Shown here one piece after another: positions 22,188-35,645 of a DNA stretch of 64,000 bases. The translations under genes and the position numbers were made by a program. The stretch comes from Ectocarpus siliculosus (lineage: Eukaryota > Sar > Phaeophyceae > Ectocarpales > Ectocarpaceae), in the NCBI GenBank assembly GCA_000310025.1, contig FN649727.1, forward strand, positions 8,327,308-8,391,307, read 5' to 3'. The notes beneath the pieces were generated by a model. That model did no database searches. It was given only the letters and a program-made list of their open reading frames with translations, and was not told the origin of the DNA. The first letter of the stretch is position 1; each line of letters begins with the position of its first letter.

Positions 22188-24566
22188 ATGATGTCAAGGT
22201 TCCGGCCTGTGGTGCTCCAACAACGGCGTACTTTTTCTGTCGTCGTCGACGGCGCAGCTTCACAGAGCTTGGCCGAGCGAGGATATACATATGTGAAAGG
22301 GTTGCGTGTCCTCGATGACGTCACGGTAGCAAGACTTCGGGTACGACTACCTCTCCTCTTCCGAGGCGAATTCGACACCGGGGTTTATCCCGACGAGATG
22401 CACTGGCGGGAAGGGATATCGAGGGACGACGCACCGCGCGAGGTATGTAGGGCGGCGGGATGGTGTGGTATCTCGACACATGATGTTTACGGCTCAGTCT
22501 GCCTGGTACGCATATCTCCCAATGTACTGCTGTAAGACCTCTCCGTAATGTCATGATTTGTTCAGATCGTCAACGCGTGGAAGGCAGATCGCACGGTGGC
22601 CTCAGTGGTGCTAAGCGAGCACCTCGCAAGGCTCGCTGCTTCGCTGGCAGGGTGGGACTCGGCTCGAATTGCCCAGGACGATGTGGTGTGGAAACCCCCG
22701 GGGTCTGGCCCTGTTGGCTACCATCAAGATTCGGCGTACATCAGCAGGCAATTTACTCCGGTGGGTGGCCGTTGATATGCTGTAGTTCCCAAACGATGCA
22801 GTCTCCTTGAGATGAAATGGTTCTACAGTATGATGATGGGCAACCTTACTCGTCGTTTAGGTGTCAAATTACCCGCGGCGAACCAACGTGGAATACATCG
22901 TCTAGCGTACGGTACAAGTTTAGCTACCTCGTCAGGAGCCATGAGGGGTATATAATCACTGAGCCTGGGGTTCGATACGTAGTCGTCTGTCGTTTGTGGT
23001 ACTTGGATATATATCCTATCTGTGCACCCTCTGTGGGGGACACGCGTATGGGAAGTATGGTTGGGGTCGGTATGTACGCGGTTGGGGTCCAAGTACGCCC
23101 CCGCCCGGGAGAGCACACGCCGGTGTGCTCCACTCACTCGCCTGAAGGGTGAGCGCTTGCACGTACGCGTGATCGACTTCTAAAAATACATGACTCATTT
23201 CCTTCATTTACCGATCCTGGGATAACTTAGCACCCAGTCTCAACAATCAACCGCTGTCGGCGGTAGCGCCACGAAAAATGTGTATTGACTATTGCTATTG
23301 TCTGTAACTGTTCGGCAGGCCTTCAATTTCCTGCAACTGCCCATTCTCATTTGCCGTCCCCACTTACGCCTGCATGCAATGCATGTGCAACTTTTTGGCG
23401 CCCAGAGAGCGAACAACTCTGTGACGATGTGGATTGCGTTGGATGACTGCGATCGGGAGGTAGGTGAGCGTGGATAAAGTCTGGATGATCGGTGCATGTT
23501 CCAGACGCGTTGTTTCTCCGGGCGTGATGCCGAGTTCAGCTTGAAGCAGCGTAAATCAAAGAATAATCGAACTATCAGCACGGGCTGCCTCATCTTGGGC
23601 AAACGTGTACACTGGATACCCCCCCTTCATGTGCCGTCCGTGAACAATCCGGCTAGTTGACTGAGTGGTGTTCATTCGTCAGTCCAAGCAACCCGCCAAC
23701 TTCTTGGCGAACACCTGGGTGCATTATGCCTGCAGGAACGATCGAGTATGCCACAATGACCACACCGCTCCCACCGCCGGAGGGGTCGGCGGCCGACTCC
23801 TCCACAAGCCGGTCCTCCCTGCCTTCTTTTCACGGAGCCGATGCATCCAACTACCGAGCACCGGCAGAGGCGGCTGCTCTAAGCCTCGGGCGCCGGGTTG
23901 AGTTTGAGGCGGTCGCCGTAAAGCCCGGAGAGTGTGTTGTGCACGCACAGGACTGCTGGCACGGAAGCGCCCCCAACGTTTCTGCGCAGCGCCACCGTCG
24001 TGCCCTGGTGGTACACTTCCTCAGAGGAGATGCGAGATTCATCGACGGACACTCGCTTCAGGTGACCGTGACAGCAGTGGCTTCCCTTGGTGTGTTGTGC
24101 ACTGGAGTGGTACTCAGTAGGCAGAGGAAATTCGCAGAGCGAGACATGGATGGAGAGAAAATACTCAAGAGAGAAATGATCACACCGTACCATAGCTATC
24201 GCCTCTATTAATAGCTGTGTGCAACGTGAAGGTTTGCTTTGGAGCAACAAATATTGTTAGTCGTCAAGAACTTTCGAAGTTTTCAAGTGTTGGACTTTGC
24301 TGGTCGCCATCCTCCCCGGTCCGCTTTCCCTGTACAGTAACATCCTCGTACTGGTGTGACGGGTGCTGTTTTGTTCTGTTCTGTTCTGTCCTGTTCTTCG
24401 TTTCGTGGACCGACAACAACGGTTTCAGCGAACCGGCGGCCCATCGTACATTTACAGCAGGTACAAGAGCTTAGACAGCAACCGCCTGCCGGAAGAGGCG
24501 TTTCCCATCACCTTCTCCAAGGACGGATACCGAACAGGGTGGATCGACACCTTCCTGATGCCTTAG
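22188..24566 (+). CDS. Phytanoyl-CoA dioxygenase (PhyH) family protein
   Basis: Five exons: 22188-22442, 22566-22760, 23406-23463, 23736-24061 and 24429-24566, giving 323 aa with all phases consistent. PhyH enzymes are Fe(II)/2-oxoglutarate-dependent oxygenases. The metal-binding HxD is seen in GYHQDSAYI (His138, Asp140) and the distal His in CWHGSAPN (His245). An Arg for 2-oxoglutarate follows in RHRRALVVHFL (257 or 258). VTMWIALDDCDRE and GTIEYATMT match the family's core strands. The C-terminus (SYIYSRYKS, then GYRTGWIDTF) matches the tail of a subgroup known from algae and bacteria. The N-terminus (MMSRFRPVVLQQRRTF) is basic and could be a mitochondrial presequence; that is inference. The substrate is unknown. 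The third exon's donor was chosen four bases downstream of a competing GT because only that keeps the frame. Confidence 0.88.
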
Positions 24567-25458
24567 GCTATGGTACTTATCTTTCTCTGGCTGTCACGTA
24601 ACTTGTGGCCAAGAAACAAGACTTCCCCCGCAAATTATAGTTCATTCCATCCTGAGTTACAGCATGATTTCTTGTCTGACAGCAAACTGATGGGGGTCTT
24701 TCCTAGTCCTCTAGAACCTACATACTCTCGACAAATCTCTTGCCGACCGAAAATATTGATAGGGGTTGATCGGAGGTACAGCAGTGGTTTGGCACAGCAG
24801 TAGATCTAGAGGAGGCTTTGGAGTCCTTTCGACATTTCTCCGTGTGTCAACGGCGTGCAACAAAGCGGGTTCCAGACCGGCAGGCAAGGCAACGGGACTC
24901 ACGACCAAACACAACGCACACGCCACCATGTTGATATTGATGGGCGGACAACGGTTGCTTTATTCCCGTCTGCGCGACCTCGACAATTGAGGACGAGCGT
25001 TCGGTAGTCAGAATCAAGATTTTCCGCTGAAGCAAGTCAAGACTCTCAAGCAGCATAATAGATGGGTGTGGGTGGAAACAACACAGGAGCAGCCAGTGCC
25101 TGATGAACCTAATACAATGTTATCTACGCCTTGGATCAACGACACGTACAAGCCTACCGGGCTCTACTCTGGCGGGAAAATATGGGTGTTCCACTCGAAC
25201 ACTACAGTAGCAGCTTCCAAACAAACCAACGCCCTGTCGGGTGTAGCCCTGTCAACATTTACCGCCGAATACTACAAATAAGACCTTGCAGCAGATGACA
25301 AATCGCCGCCAAGCATGGATGCTGCATCGCAGACTCATTCTGTGACACCGCCCACAAGCATCGCGTTGGGCGCGCTTGAACGGAGGAAACTCATTTACGT
25401 CCAACAGACATCACCGCCTTGTGTGGCTCTCCGTCCATTCCGATAGAAAACCGCATCT
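24567..25458. other. No gene seen; convergent intergenic region
   Basis: Lies between the 3' ends of the dioxygenase gene and the minus-strand gene. It contains the 3' untranslated regions by inference; no other element was recognised. Confidence 0.5.
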
Positions 25459-27739
25459 CTAGTCTAAATCTACGTCTATTTCAATTGGTGTGTTCTTTCT
25501 TTTGCGCCCATCCGGCATGGTGACCTCCTTGACAACCTCCCTCGACTCCCAGGGTGGCCGCGGCGTGTTCTCGTCCAGCGTGATCCCTCTGGTGGAGTAC
25601 CAAACGATGGGACAAGGCACGCGCGTTCGCAAAAACAAAATGTGCACCGGCATGTCGTTACATAGGAATAAGCTGCAGAGCGATGTGCACGAAAAACGTC
25701 CGCGGAGAACTCCCGGGCGTGTGGTGAACAATTAACAGTTGGCGACGACGCCAAAAACGGTGTTGCTGGCGTTTCAGCCAGCAGGGTCGAGGATTATGCA
25801 CTCCGCGAAAAGGAGGGACGGGGGGGTCAGCAATTACTACGGAATACGAGTTGCGGTTTTGCAATCTATGGGGGTAAACCTTCTCGAAATCAATGCGAAG
25901 TCTGCCAAGGTAACGCTCATCAAGCTGTGATCGCCTCCCCACAAAAACTAAAAGGTGACGTTCGCATCGAACAAACGAGTAAACATGATGTGCGTACATG
26001 GGCAGCAAAGTACGGTGTAGGTGCGCAGAGAGACAAGAGAGAGAAATAATTCGCGGACGCGAGATGTGGACCAGATCGACCAGGTGGTGCAACAACCGAA
26101 ACGCGCAAAATTATTTCTGGAAAGTCGTGCACCAAGTCGGGACACTCGGACGCACTCGCAAGTGTCACGCGTTGCCAAACGCAGTAGTGCTGTAACACAG
26201 GATTCGGACAAGTCTATGCAATCTACGCAAGACGCAAGTACTTGAGGGTTGGGACGATTCCTTCGCTCACGATCCCTCTATCCTGCCCTCACGTATACAT
26301 ACAACACACACCTCCGGACAGCCTGCCACGTTCCCATCTTCGAAAGCGGCAGGAACGGCTGCCAGCCCTTGATGACACCCGACAGGTACATGTCGCAGGT
26401 GTTGTTCAATAACTTGGCCGAGAAAATCCGCATGCCGGCCCAGTTGAGGAAGAAGTTGCGGTAGATGGAGATGTCGCGGCTCTTTGTGCGGAGGATCCAG
26501 GACCCCTTCCCTTTATCGAGCCAGACCACTTCGCCGTCAGCCTTGAGAGCGACCTGCGGCAGGCCAGACGGACAAACCGCACAGAGCGGAGCTTACAAAT
26601 AGCGACACTTTCCAACCTCTGTCAACACTCGTCACGGCCTTACAAAACATCGCGTCCGGCGCCATGTAGAAGAATCATACCACATTTCGGGAATGATCTC
26701 TGCTGCCTACGGTACAGAAGCACGGCTAAACCAAGGACTACACAAAAAAAAATGCTGTACAAACACGTAGCCGAGCCGAAAACCTCAGCGCCGCCCTGCC
26801 GCTCAGAACGTTGACAGCCAGCGAGCGATTCGCGTCAATCCGTAAAAATTGCAAAACAATTGCGACCGGCCCCGAAAGGGCTCACGGCTGACCTTGGTAG
26901 TCTTGACCTCGTACTTGGAGTGGTTCCACTGTATTGCCACCGTCCATGTCGTGTCTTGGAAGTCCTTGGGGAAGTACTTCTTTAGCCGCTTCGTCACGCG
27001 CTTCTGAGAAACGAGAGTGAGAAGCCAGGGCACGACCCAGCAAGGCGAATGGTGGGAAAGGAAACGTTCGAGAGTGAGTCCTAGTGCCTCACCACACGCA
27101 ACGCAATTCACGGAGGGCATGATCGACACGGCATACACTAAAACGCAATCACGTCCCTCGTCTTCCCGCCGTCCTTTCCGCCGCAAAGGCTGTTGGCAAC
27201 TAGCGTATCCCCCGACAGTGTAACCATCACGACCAGACCCAAAATATCTCGCCACGCTTGAACTCTGCTAACTTCCTCCAAGTGAGTCTTCAACTGTTGC
27301 ACAACTGCTGCGAGATTTTCTCTCATACAGCAAAAAGCACGTGCACCCAAAAACTGGGAGAGAGCGCAGCTCACCGAAGGTTTAAGTGCGGCGTCCACCT
27401 CCTGCGCCTCGTCCTGGCCCCCCGGCTGGTGCGCCAACAGCTCCGCCATTACCTCCTCCTCCTCTGCACTCTGCCCCACGCTAGCCGTTGCGTCCGTCTC
27501 TTTCGCTACCGCCGCCACGTTCTGCGCTAGCCCGGCCTTCTCTTCCCCGCCCTCCGCACTACTTCTGTCGACTACCGGACTAGCCGGGGCAGCTGCTGGT
27601 GGTGTGTCGACACTGGCCGAAGAGGAGGCTTTTTCCTCTTGGCCCTCTTGCAGTGCATGTCCTTCAGGCCTTTCGGCAGTAGCTTCGAGTTGCGTGGAGC
27701 CTACGGGTGCTCGGGAGGGGCTCCGTCGAGGCTCCACGC
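25459..27739 (-). CDS. Unrecognised protein, acidic N-terminal region and conserved-looking C-terminal half
   Basis: Exons on the minus strand: 27375-27739, 26893-27003, 26312-26553, 25848-25901 and 25459-25588, all phase-consistent. The first listed exon starts at an acceptor and needs an upstream phase-1 exon that I did not find, so the gene is 5' incomplete. Residues from the first exon are Glu/Ala/Ser-rich and disordered-looking. The next exons read KRVTKRLKKYFPKDFQD, TWTVAIQWNHSKYEV, DGEVVWLDKGKGSWILRT, and IYRNFFLNWAGMRIFSAKLL followed by NTCDMYLSGV. The end is acidic (NTPIEIDVDLD). The aromatic, evenly composed central part looks like a folded domain, but I cannot name the family. No signal peptide can be judged without the true start. 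Confidence 0.6.
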
Positions 27740-29724
27740 CTGCAACACAACATCAACAACGGAGCAGTTGTCACATGCCAGGTACAGGCAGTACCAGCAT
27801 GACCGCGCACATTTTGGCGGTGGGGTTCTGCGTCGAGAGTTAAAGGCCTCTGGGATAGAAGTATGTTGTAAAAGCAGTAGGGGATGCCAACGGCTAATCA
27901 CGGAACAGGAGGGAATGTGAGAGTAATTATGGAAAAACACGGTTCAATTTCGTGAAACAACGCTCGCGGACGACTGAGAAGAATTTCACACAGAAGAAAC
28001 CACAACCGCCACCAGATCTCACACGGCACGGACCAATAGCGACAGAAACAGACAACGTTTTAGGGCAACGCCTATTTAGTGAGTGAGGAGTTTGGAGAAC
28101 GCGAGTGGTAAGTTGTACACAGCAAGACTAAAGCTACAAAATAGTACACTTTGTCTTCACCTCGTGAGCAGGGAGCTCCAACAAGTCCTGCCCTCGCCCT
28201 CGCAGGTGAAAACAACGGCAAGAACGACGCCACCGGTCCTGTTTGAGCCGCGCAGCACGATAGGCGGCAAATGTGGAACGGTCAGGTGTGCTGAACGACG
28301 AGGAAAACAAGAGAGACAGACAGATCGGACGAATAGGCAGGGTACAGGATACAAATACAACAGCTGTGCCCACTGATCCACCTCGCCAGAGATAGATGCA
28401 CCTTGATCGAAATGCGCGAAGGAAATGCGAAATATGGCATCCAGTTCAGCGACATGCGACACACCACTAGTACATACATCAAACCGATCGACGACTGCGA
28501 CCCTCAGGCCAACCGTAGAACTAGCACCTTGGATCTGCAAATACATCCGAACCCGCATGTGTGCCACCGCCGTACAGCAATAGAGCTGAACCGCTGTAAC
28601 TGGAAGTCATTTTGTTAGAAAGTAAACATAACCTCACAGAAAGACTACCCATTCGAGATATAACCTCAGTCGAAAGGGATGTGGTGAAGTCTTTTCAGGA
28701 AGTGGATTGAAACCTTTTACAGCACCCTCTCTGGAGCTGTTGGCAGGTTGGCAGACACATGAAGTACTTCAAGATACCAAAGTGACAAGACGGCTCCATC
28801 CAAACAACCGAAGAATCAAGAAGCCCGCAGCTTAGGCAAGGAGTAGATAACCTTTCTCCTCCAACGAAGCATCATCACCCTTTGGTGCCTGTTACGCCAC
28901 GCGCCCAAGTCGAGTGTGAGTGTGTGCGGCCTGCGCAGCACGCCCTCTACTTGTAGACTACATCATCACAGCAGCCCAGTTGAACATTACCAGATTGATT
29001 GTCGTCGGCTACAGCAGTAGATTATTAGCCTCATCCGAAAGCGCCCCGGTCATAGACCGCAAATGTGAACGCACTGCCTGGGAAGTAGAGCTGGTACAGA
29101 GCATGGGCAGAGAGGCAACCATGGCCTGCCCCAACAACTTGACCCTGCTGTGTTGTCTGTTTCTCACGACGAGACGAGCTGCATGCACGACGGACGGCAT
29201 CCGCCAAATGTGTCAGCAGCAAAGTAGCACCCCGGCTCACCTGCGGCACAAAACACCACCGCGGCACGAAGCCGATTCCTGAGGTCACGCATGGCTTCGA
29301 GCGCACCAGGACGAGCAGGATGCGAGCAGCCTAAGTCGAAGCGGAAGTGCACACAGCACAGCACACACACAGCAGCGTGCAGTCGAGGGAGTCCGCATGA
29401 TCGTTATTTTCGACCCCTTCCCCCCTCCCCCCCCCCACCTCCACAAGTTTGCCCTTCTCTGTTCTTGTTCTTGTCAAGCAAGCAAGTACACCTCGCTCCA
29501 CGACGGACTGCACACCCACTCTGTTTTCCCGCCAGCTCGAACAGTCAGCCTGTCACTCAACAGTACCCTTTAGTAGACAGACCAAGAGTACGGCGAGGGT
29601 GCTGGGAAGGTGTGCGAGATCTGCCATCATTGGTTAGCAGTACAGCAGTTCTTTCAGGCCCGACCACAGGCAGGACTTGAGCCGGGTGCTGCGGAGACAT
29701 TTTGGCGTTTGGTCCGGAGGGAGC
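27740..29724. other. No complete gene; likely 5' exon and 5' UTRs
   Basis: Must contain the missing first exon of the minus-strand gene and the PELO promoter. An open minus-strand stretch between acceptor-like and donor-like sites near 28160-28290 is a weak candidate, but its phase does not fit. Confidence 0.4.
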
Positions 29725-32700
29725 ATGAAGGTGCTTCGTCGTCAGATAAGCAGCAAGGACGGCGATGGCTTCGTGCAGATGAAGACGGAGGAGGCGGAGG
29801 ACATGTGGCACGCCTACAACCTCATAGCCGACGGGGATAGGGTCCGCACGAGCACCGTCCGCAAGGCACGTATTATAGTATGAATCTACAATGTATGTAC
29901 CGAGAGGCATGCACTTGATGTTTGAATTGAAAAGCAGTCGAAACGAAGAGTCCTTGCATGCCAGTATGTACAGCAGAACTGCTGTCGTATTGACACGTGC
30001 AGCGATCTCATCTCCGCGTTGGACTGCTGCGTTCACAATTCGCTCAGAGCCGTGAAATCGCTAGTGGACTCTTGTTCGGCGTGTAGACAGCAATGCCACT
30101 CTCATCAGTTGTCATGAGAACGCGCAGGCCGAGGTTGGATGTACTGCTGTAGTGCATGTGGTAGAGCCAGATTGGTTGTTGTGAAGACAGGCTTATCCAT
30201 TAGACTACTCTGTCAGCGGCTGACGAGTAGTCTAATGGGTAAGACTGTCGTAACAGTGGTTGATTTGGGGGAAACAACAATGGAAACGGGACCCGAGAGC
30301 AAGAAACGCGCCCCAGCCCGACCTTTTGGACCAATGCCTCCACCATATGATACTGGTTGCGAACATGTTCATCACGTTGCCTGTGCTAAACACGCTTCGC
30401 AAGAAAAGCGGCCCATGATCGGGGACGTAGGTAGGACTGGTCCTCCCGCTCCACAGATGTCTCGGAAACGCAAAGGTTTTTCGCTTAGAGCTTGCTATGT
30501 AGCAGTCAAGAAGTTTGTTGTTGCCATTGGAGTACATGAACATAGATCGTGTTCAGTGCCACGTTTCGGATATGACCAAAGCTATGATAAGCTGCGATGG
30601 CTATGACTGACTGCTGTTGATGATTCCCTCCTAAGGTGGTAAACGAGAGCTCGACGGGGTCAACGACGAGCAAGCGGGTCCGCCTGAGCCTCACCATCGC
30701 CGTCGAGAGGGTAGACTTCGACTCCGACTCGTGCCTGCTGCGGCTGTCGGGGAGAAACTCGGAAGAGAATCCGCACGTCAAGGTATGACGCGACCACGAT
30801 TGTTGCGAAGCCATGCAGCATCAGCATCAATGCAGACCCGACGGTGATGCGTGTACCGGTTTAGCTGCCAGAGACTCGGTGGTGAATTTGGTCCTCGTTT
30901 CTGCATGAGTGGTGGTAATCTGTGTTGTTCACGTGTGGAAGGGCAGACTGCATTGTGGGATCGCGAAGTCGGACGAGCGTTGTGCGACTCTTATAGTATA
31001 TTATAGTAGCAAGGTTGAGCACCAAAGGCTTCGTTTGTCGTTTTTTCCTCGGCAGTGCCTTGGTTGTGGAATACATGTGCGCGACAAGCACTCAACAGGA
31101 CGAAGTTCCAGCGCTCAAAGCTGCAAGACACGGCGGTGTTCAATGCAAGCGATCTGGTCTTGCCCCCCACATGTCCCGCCCACAACCAACTGCTGCTGCC
31201 ACCTTCGTTTGCGCCGCAGATCGGGGCCTACCACACATTGGACTTGGAGCTGAACCAAGTGTTCTCGATAGAGAAGGATGTCTGGGATCTGATCCACTTG
31301 GAGCGGATAGAAACATCCAGTGACCCCACCAAGAAGGTACGCACTGCTTCTCTAAACCACGCAGGTACACCCATCACAACCCCTCTGGCTTTCAGGCAGA
31401 CATGCACAGCATCGTAGCCGTGGAAACCCCTCCGGCGGTGACTTCATTCTTTGCCATCTTGCGGCACACCTCAGCCTTGTCATCGGCGCATGACGGCAAT
31501 CCCGACCAAGATTAAATATATTGTCCGTGAGCTACTGTGCCTGCTGCAGTGCTGCTTGTGCAGACCTCACCCTATGGTGTCGTCAACCCACGTACGATCG
31601 GGATTGTCTCTATGCGCCGATGGCAAGGCTGAGTTGCGCCGCAAGATGACAGAGGAGCGGTGTCTGTCTCACACTGAATTTCCACGTTTTGCCTAGACCT
31701 CCAATGGGTATGCGTCTCGTGTTCTTCAGCGCATCTGGGCAAGACCCAAACTTCCAACAGAGGGAAAACGCAACCATGGACGTATCGAAAGGGCACGTCG
31801 AAGACGAAACCGTTCCAAGTCTTTTACCGCATCGGTGAAACCCGCAGGCTGAGGTAGCGGCGGTGGTGATGACGGGAGGGCTGGCCCACGTGTGCCTGGT
31901 GACGTCCCACATGACGGTCACGCGGGCGCGGATCGAGATGAACATCCCGCGTAAGAGGGCGGGCAGCTCCGACCACCAGAAGGCCATCTCCCGGTTCTAC
32001 GAAGCGGTTTACCAGGTACTGTAGTTGAATGCTGCTGCTATGACTGCTTCGGGGACACTACCACACGACATGACCGTAGTGATAGTGGTCACGGACATCC
32101 ATCGTTCTATGACAATTATCTACAAGGACCAGTAACATCACTTCGTACAGCAGGAAACTTGCTGCCAGCGCCTGTGTATCTGCAGCGACCACTTTGTGAC
32201 TTAATGGGCACACTCCTCATCTTGGTCGGCGTGTGTCTTCATGTCGCGTGGTGGCCATTGGACCGGGCAGGCGATCGTGCGGCACGTGAACTTCCAGCAG
32301 ATCAAGTGCTTGCTTCTGGGCAGTCCTGGCTTCGTGAAGGACGACTTTTTCGAGTTCCTCAACCTAGAGGCGGTCAGAAGAGAAGAACGGGTGAGAGGCG
32401 TTGCGTGTGGCTTGACGATGGCCGCGTGGCGGTGCTTTTTGGCGACCAAGAAGCGTTTCACGGTGCACATCGATTGGGCCATTTCTCCACGACGGAGTTG
32501 TTGCTTCCTATTGGCAGCTCTGATGTTGGTTTTGACAGTGGCGGGCCGAGCAAGTTGCCGTAAGAAAGACGCAAAGAGACTCCACCGTGTTCTCAGTGTT
32601 TGCTCGGGATTTTGGGATATTAAACTTAACCGGTGTGCAGAGCCGTTGGCCGAGTATGGCAGAGGTAACCTGAACCCGTTTTTGCATTTGTTAAAGCGTG

Positions 32701-35645
32701 TCGATGAATGAAAAGAAAGGGGTCGCACGGATTTCAATTCCTACTGCTGTACCCACACGTTCCACCCCATTTTATTCATATGCGTACGTCGCTCAACCCA
32801 AACACGTTTCGCGACACGAACGATGGGCAGGTTCTGATCGAGAACAAGTCGAAGTTTGTCCTGGTGCACGCCTCCTCGGGACACAAGCACGCCGTAGAGG
32901 AGATCCTGTCACAGCCCGCCGTTCAGACGCGCCTGGCGGACACCAAGGCCAGCGAGGAAATCAGGGCCCTGGCAACTTTCTTCGACATGCTCAAGAAGGA
33001 CCCCGACAGGGCTTACTACGGGTACAACGTGAGCGTGTGGGAGAGCGTTTTATTCAGCGTGCAGGCGTTTCAAGTCTGACTGACCCCAATGGGTTTGCTG
33101 GTAATATGGAGGGATGTAACGGTTGGTTGTTCATGGGATTCCACAGAGTCAGCGGGTTAAGAGAGGGACAAACCACTGCAGCGGTGGTTAAGGCAAATAG
33201 CCGCATCGCACTCGGTCGACCGCTCCGAAGAATCTACCAAATGCAAAATTGTGCCACTAAAATAGTGGTAGATATCGCCGGTCAAGTTGCGTGGCCCAAC
33301 ATTTGAAGTAAAGGCTGGCCAAGACTACAATTTGGTACCCCCACAACCATGTGCCTGCCCTGTACAAAAGCAGCCCTGAAGTGCTGTTATGGTTCGTTGA
33401 GAATTGCCGTATCGCCATTCCCGTCATGTTTTTTTGTATCGGCTTGTTGGTAATTTACGGTGGGATGGAGTGTGTACTGTTGTGGACATCTTCGCTTTTC
33501 TCCGCTCTCGAAGTGGTCGATCTACACTGTCTATGTGCGCCACCCGTGCTATCTTCCGGCCGTTGGTCCACGGTACTTGACGGCACCCTCCTTGCCATTA
33601 CACATGTTGATGTTGCGTCGTGTGGTACCTGCGGCCCTTGCTGGTTCCGATTGCAGCACGTGTCTAGGGCGAACGAAGAGCTGGCCGTTGACAGCCTACT
33701 GGTGACGGACGGTCTTTTCCGAAGCAGGTGTGTTTGTGCTGTGCGACAAGTTTCAAAACTGTTTTGAGTATGCGCAATGGTTCCCTTTTTTCTTAATCGT
33801 AAGGTAAGTTTTTCAAGAGGAGGCAAGTATACACACATTAATAGTTGGTACTGCAGTGTTCGTTCGGGGCGTAGTTTGAGTGCGTTGTCTGAATTCACGT
33901 CCCACATTCGTGTTGTGTTTGTTGACGAAAAAGCCATTCGTGTCGACCATCTTGTCGCCGTGTTTGTCTAATGCTTTCGTCGAACTTTGATATCAAAGCC
34001 TTCACATATGTTGCTGTTGTGCCGTCATCGAGAACCGTTCGCCAAAGGCCAGCAACAGAACAGCGGTGTTTCACCACCACCACCACCGCCGTTTGACTCG
34101 TGTCGTGTCGGACGTACTTCTATGCATCTGCAGCGACTTGCAGACGCGAAAAAAGTACGTAGGTCTGGTCGAGGCGGCCAAGGATAGGGGCGCCAAGGTC
34201 TTCGTGTTTTCCAGGTCAGTCGAGTCAAATCATTCAAATCAACAAACCGAATCGGTGCAGCTGCAGTATCACTTGGCAATTGGTTCAGGCTGCTGTAGTC
34301 GCTAGGTTTGGAAGGAAGCACCAGTAGGACGGGCAGCACCAGTACCAGCACCAGCACCAGCAGCGCCATGATTCACTCGGTTTTTGATTGTCGTGAAAGT
34401 ATATTCGAATTCTTCGAAATACTATGTACCAGGAGCGAAAAGTTGAGTTTTCGATCATCCTCGAAGTAGTAGTTGATAAGCATCATCGCGCCTAGTCAAT
34501 AATATCGAATGGTCGGCTTTTCCCTGTGGGTTCGCTGCTATCCTGTACTGATACTTTCCATTTTCCATATCGTGTGTTCTTTTTTTGCGTGGGCGTCTCT
34601 CTATCCGCGCTGGCCACCTGGAGCAGCATGCACGTGACGGGAGAGCAGCTAGGACAGCTCACGGGAATCGCCGCTGTGTTACGATTCCCTCTGCCGGAGA
34701 TCGCAGAGGACGATGACGAGAGCAGCGACGAGGTACAGTACTGGACTGGACTGTAGTTAGTTGTGGTGTTTTGCTTGGAGTGCTTAGTTGGGGTGAAACC
34801 TGCCTATTCTATCGCTGCATGAGTTATTGTTGTTTTCTTTACTTACAAACTGGTTCCAAGTCGACATGGGAAAATGGCGTGTATTGACACAACACACGAG
34901 GCATGTTTTGCTGCCTCCCTCCCTCCCCCACCGAACGAACCAATCGGCATATCATACATAGACATGTAGAGGAGCTTGACTTACGTATGCTAGAGTTGAA
35001 TCTTCAGGCGCCTCGCTTAACTTGCTTGATCGGATTCGACAATAATAAGAGCGATCCTGCCGTGCTCCTGCCGTGTGCGCTCTGAAATTCGAGAAGGCGA
35101 TCATGCTGCTACGCCACGCGTCGTTATTTGCGTTGCTCTCATCGCTGAGTGAATGCGATTGTAACATGTACGCGTCATGTGAAATTGCTCTGCTGGAATT
35201 GAGCTTATCATTTTGACCAATAGCCGTTGTTCTTTTTGTCATGAAAAGTTACGGGTACAATACATACGTGATGCTTTCATCACCTAGGCGAGATATGGCG
35301 GTGACAGTGGGCGTGAGCGTGACCATGACGTATTGACGATGATGCCCACCCCGCTTCGACCTATCCCATTCTTTCGCAGAAGCAACCCTAGTTCAACACC
35401 GGTCGACCACTTGGAGGCGATTGTGATAACATTCAACTATTGATGCTAGCGTTGCGGTAATCGATGCTGCTACGGCTGACTACAACCTGGTACGCATGGC
35501 ATGTCGTGTGATGCCATGTTCTACTGCTGTACTGTTGTGTATATTCGTGCGACAGGATTCTGTCATCGGCGAGGGCAGAGATATGGACGCCGGGGAGGTG
35601 AAGTCTCTTGCTCAAGGGGTGGCGGCGATAGATATGGGGCTGTAG
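29725..35645 (+). CDS. PELO: Pelota/Dom34, ribosome rescue and mRNA surveillance factor
   Basis: Pelota binds the empty A site of stalled ribosomes with Hbs1 and triggers no-go and non-stop decay. Ten exons: 29725-29865, 30636-30782, 31220-31336, 31848-32015, 32271-32390, 32831-33028, 33657-33727, 34134-34214, 34627-34732 and 35556-35645 (412 aa). Human PELO is 385 aa and aligns over nearly the full length. Hallmarks: [88 protein letters not shown], and [20 protein letters not shown]. It lacks a GGQ motif, as expected for Pelota. Intron 1 has a GC donor (GCACGT). The last exon is less certain: reading through the ninth donor gives a stop at 34754-34756 and a 390-aa protein. Confidence 0.96.
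30186..30249. repeat. 64-bp imperfect palindrome in PELO intron 1
   Basis: GACAG and CTTATCCATTAGACTACT on the left face AGTAGTCTAATGGGTAAG and CTGTC on the right, with GTCAGC/GCTGAC nearer the centre. This would form a long hairpin with few mismatches. It could be a tiny foldback insertion or a small-RNA precursor; nothing decides between these. Confidence 0.8.
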
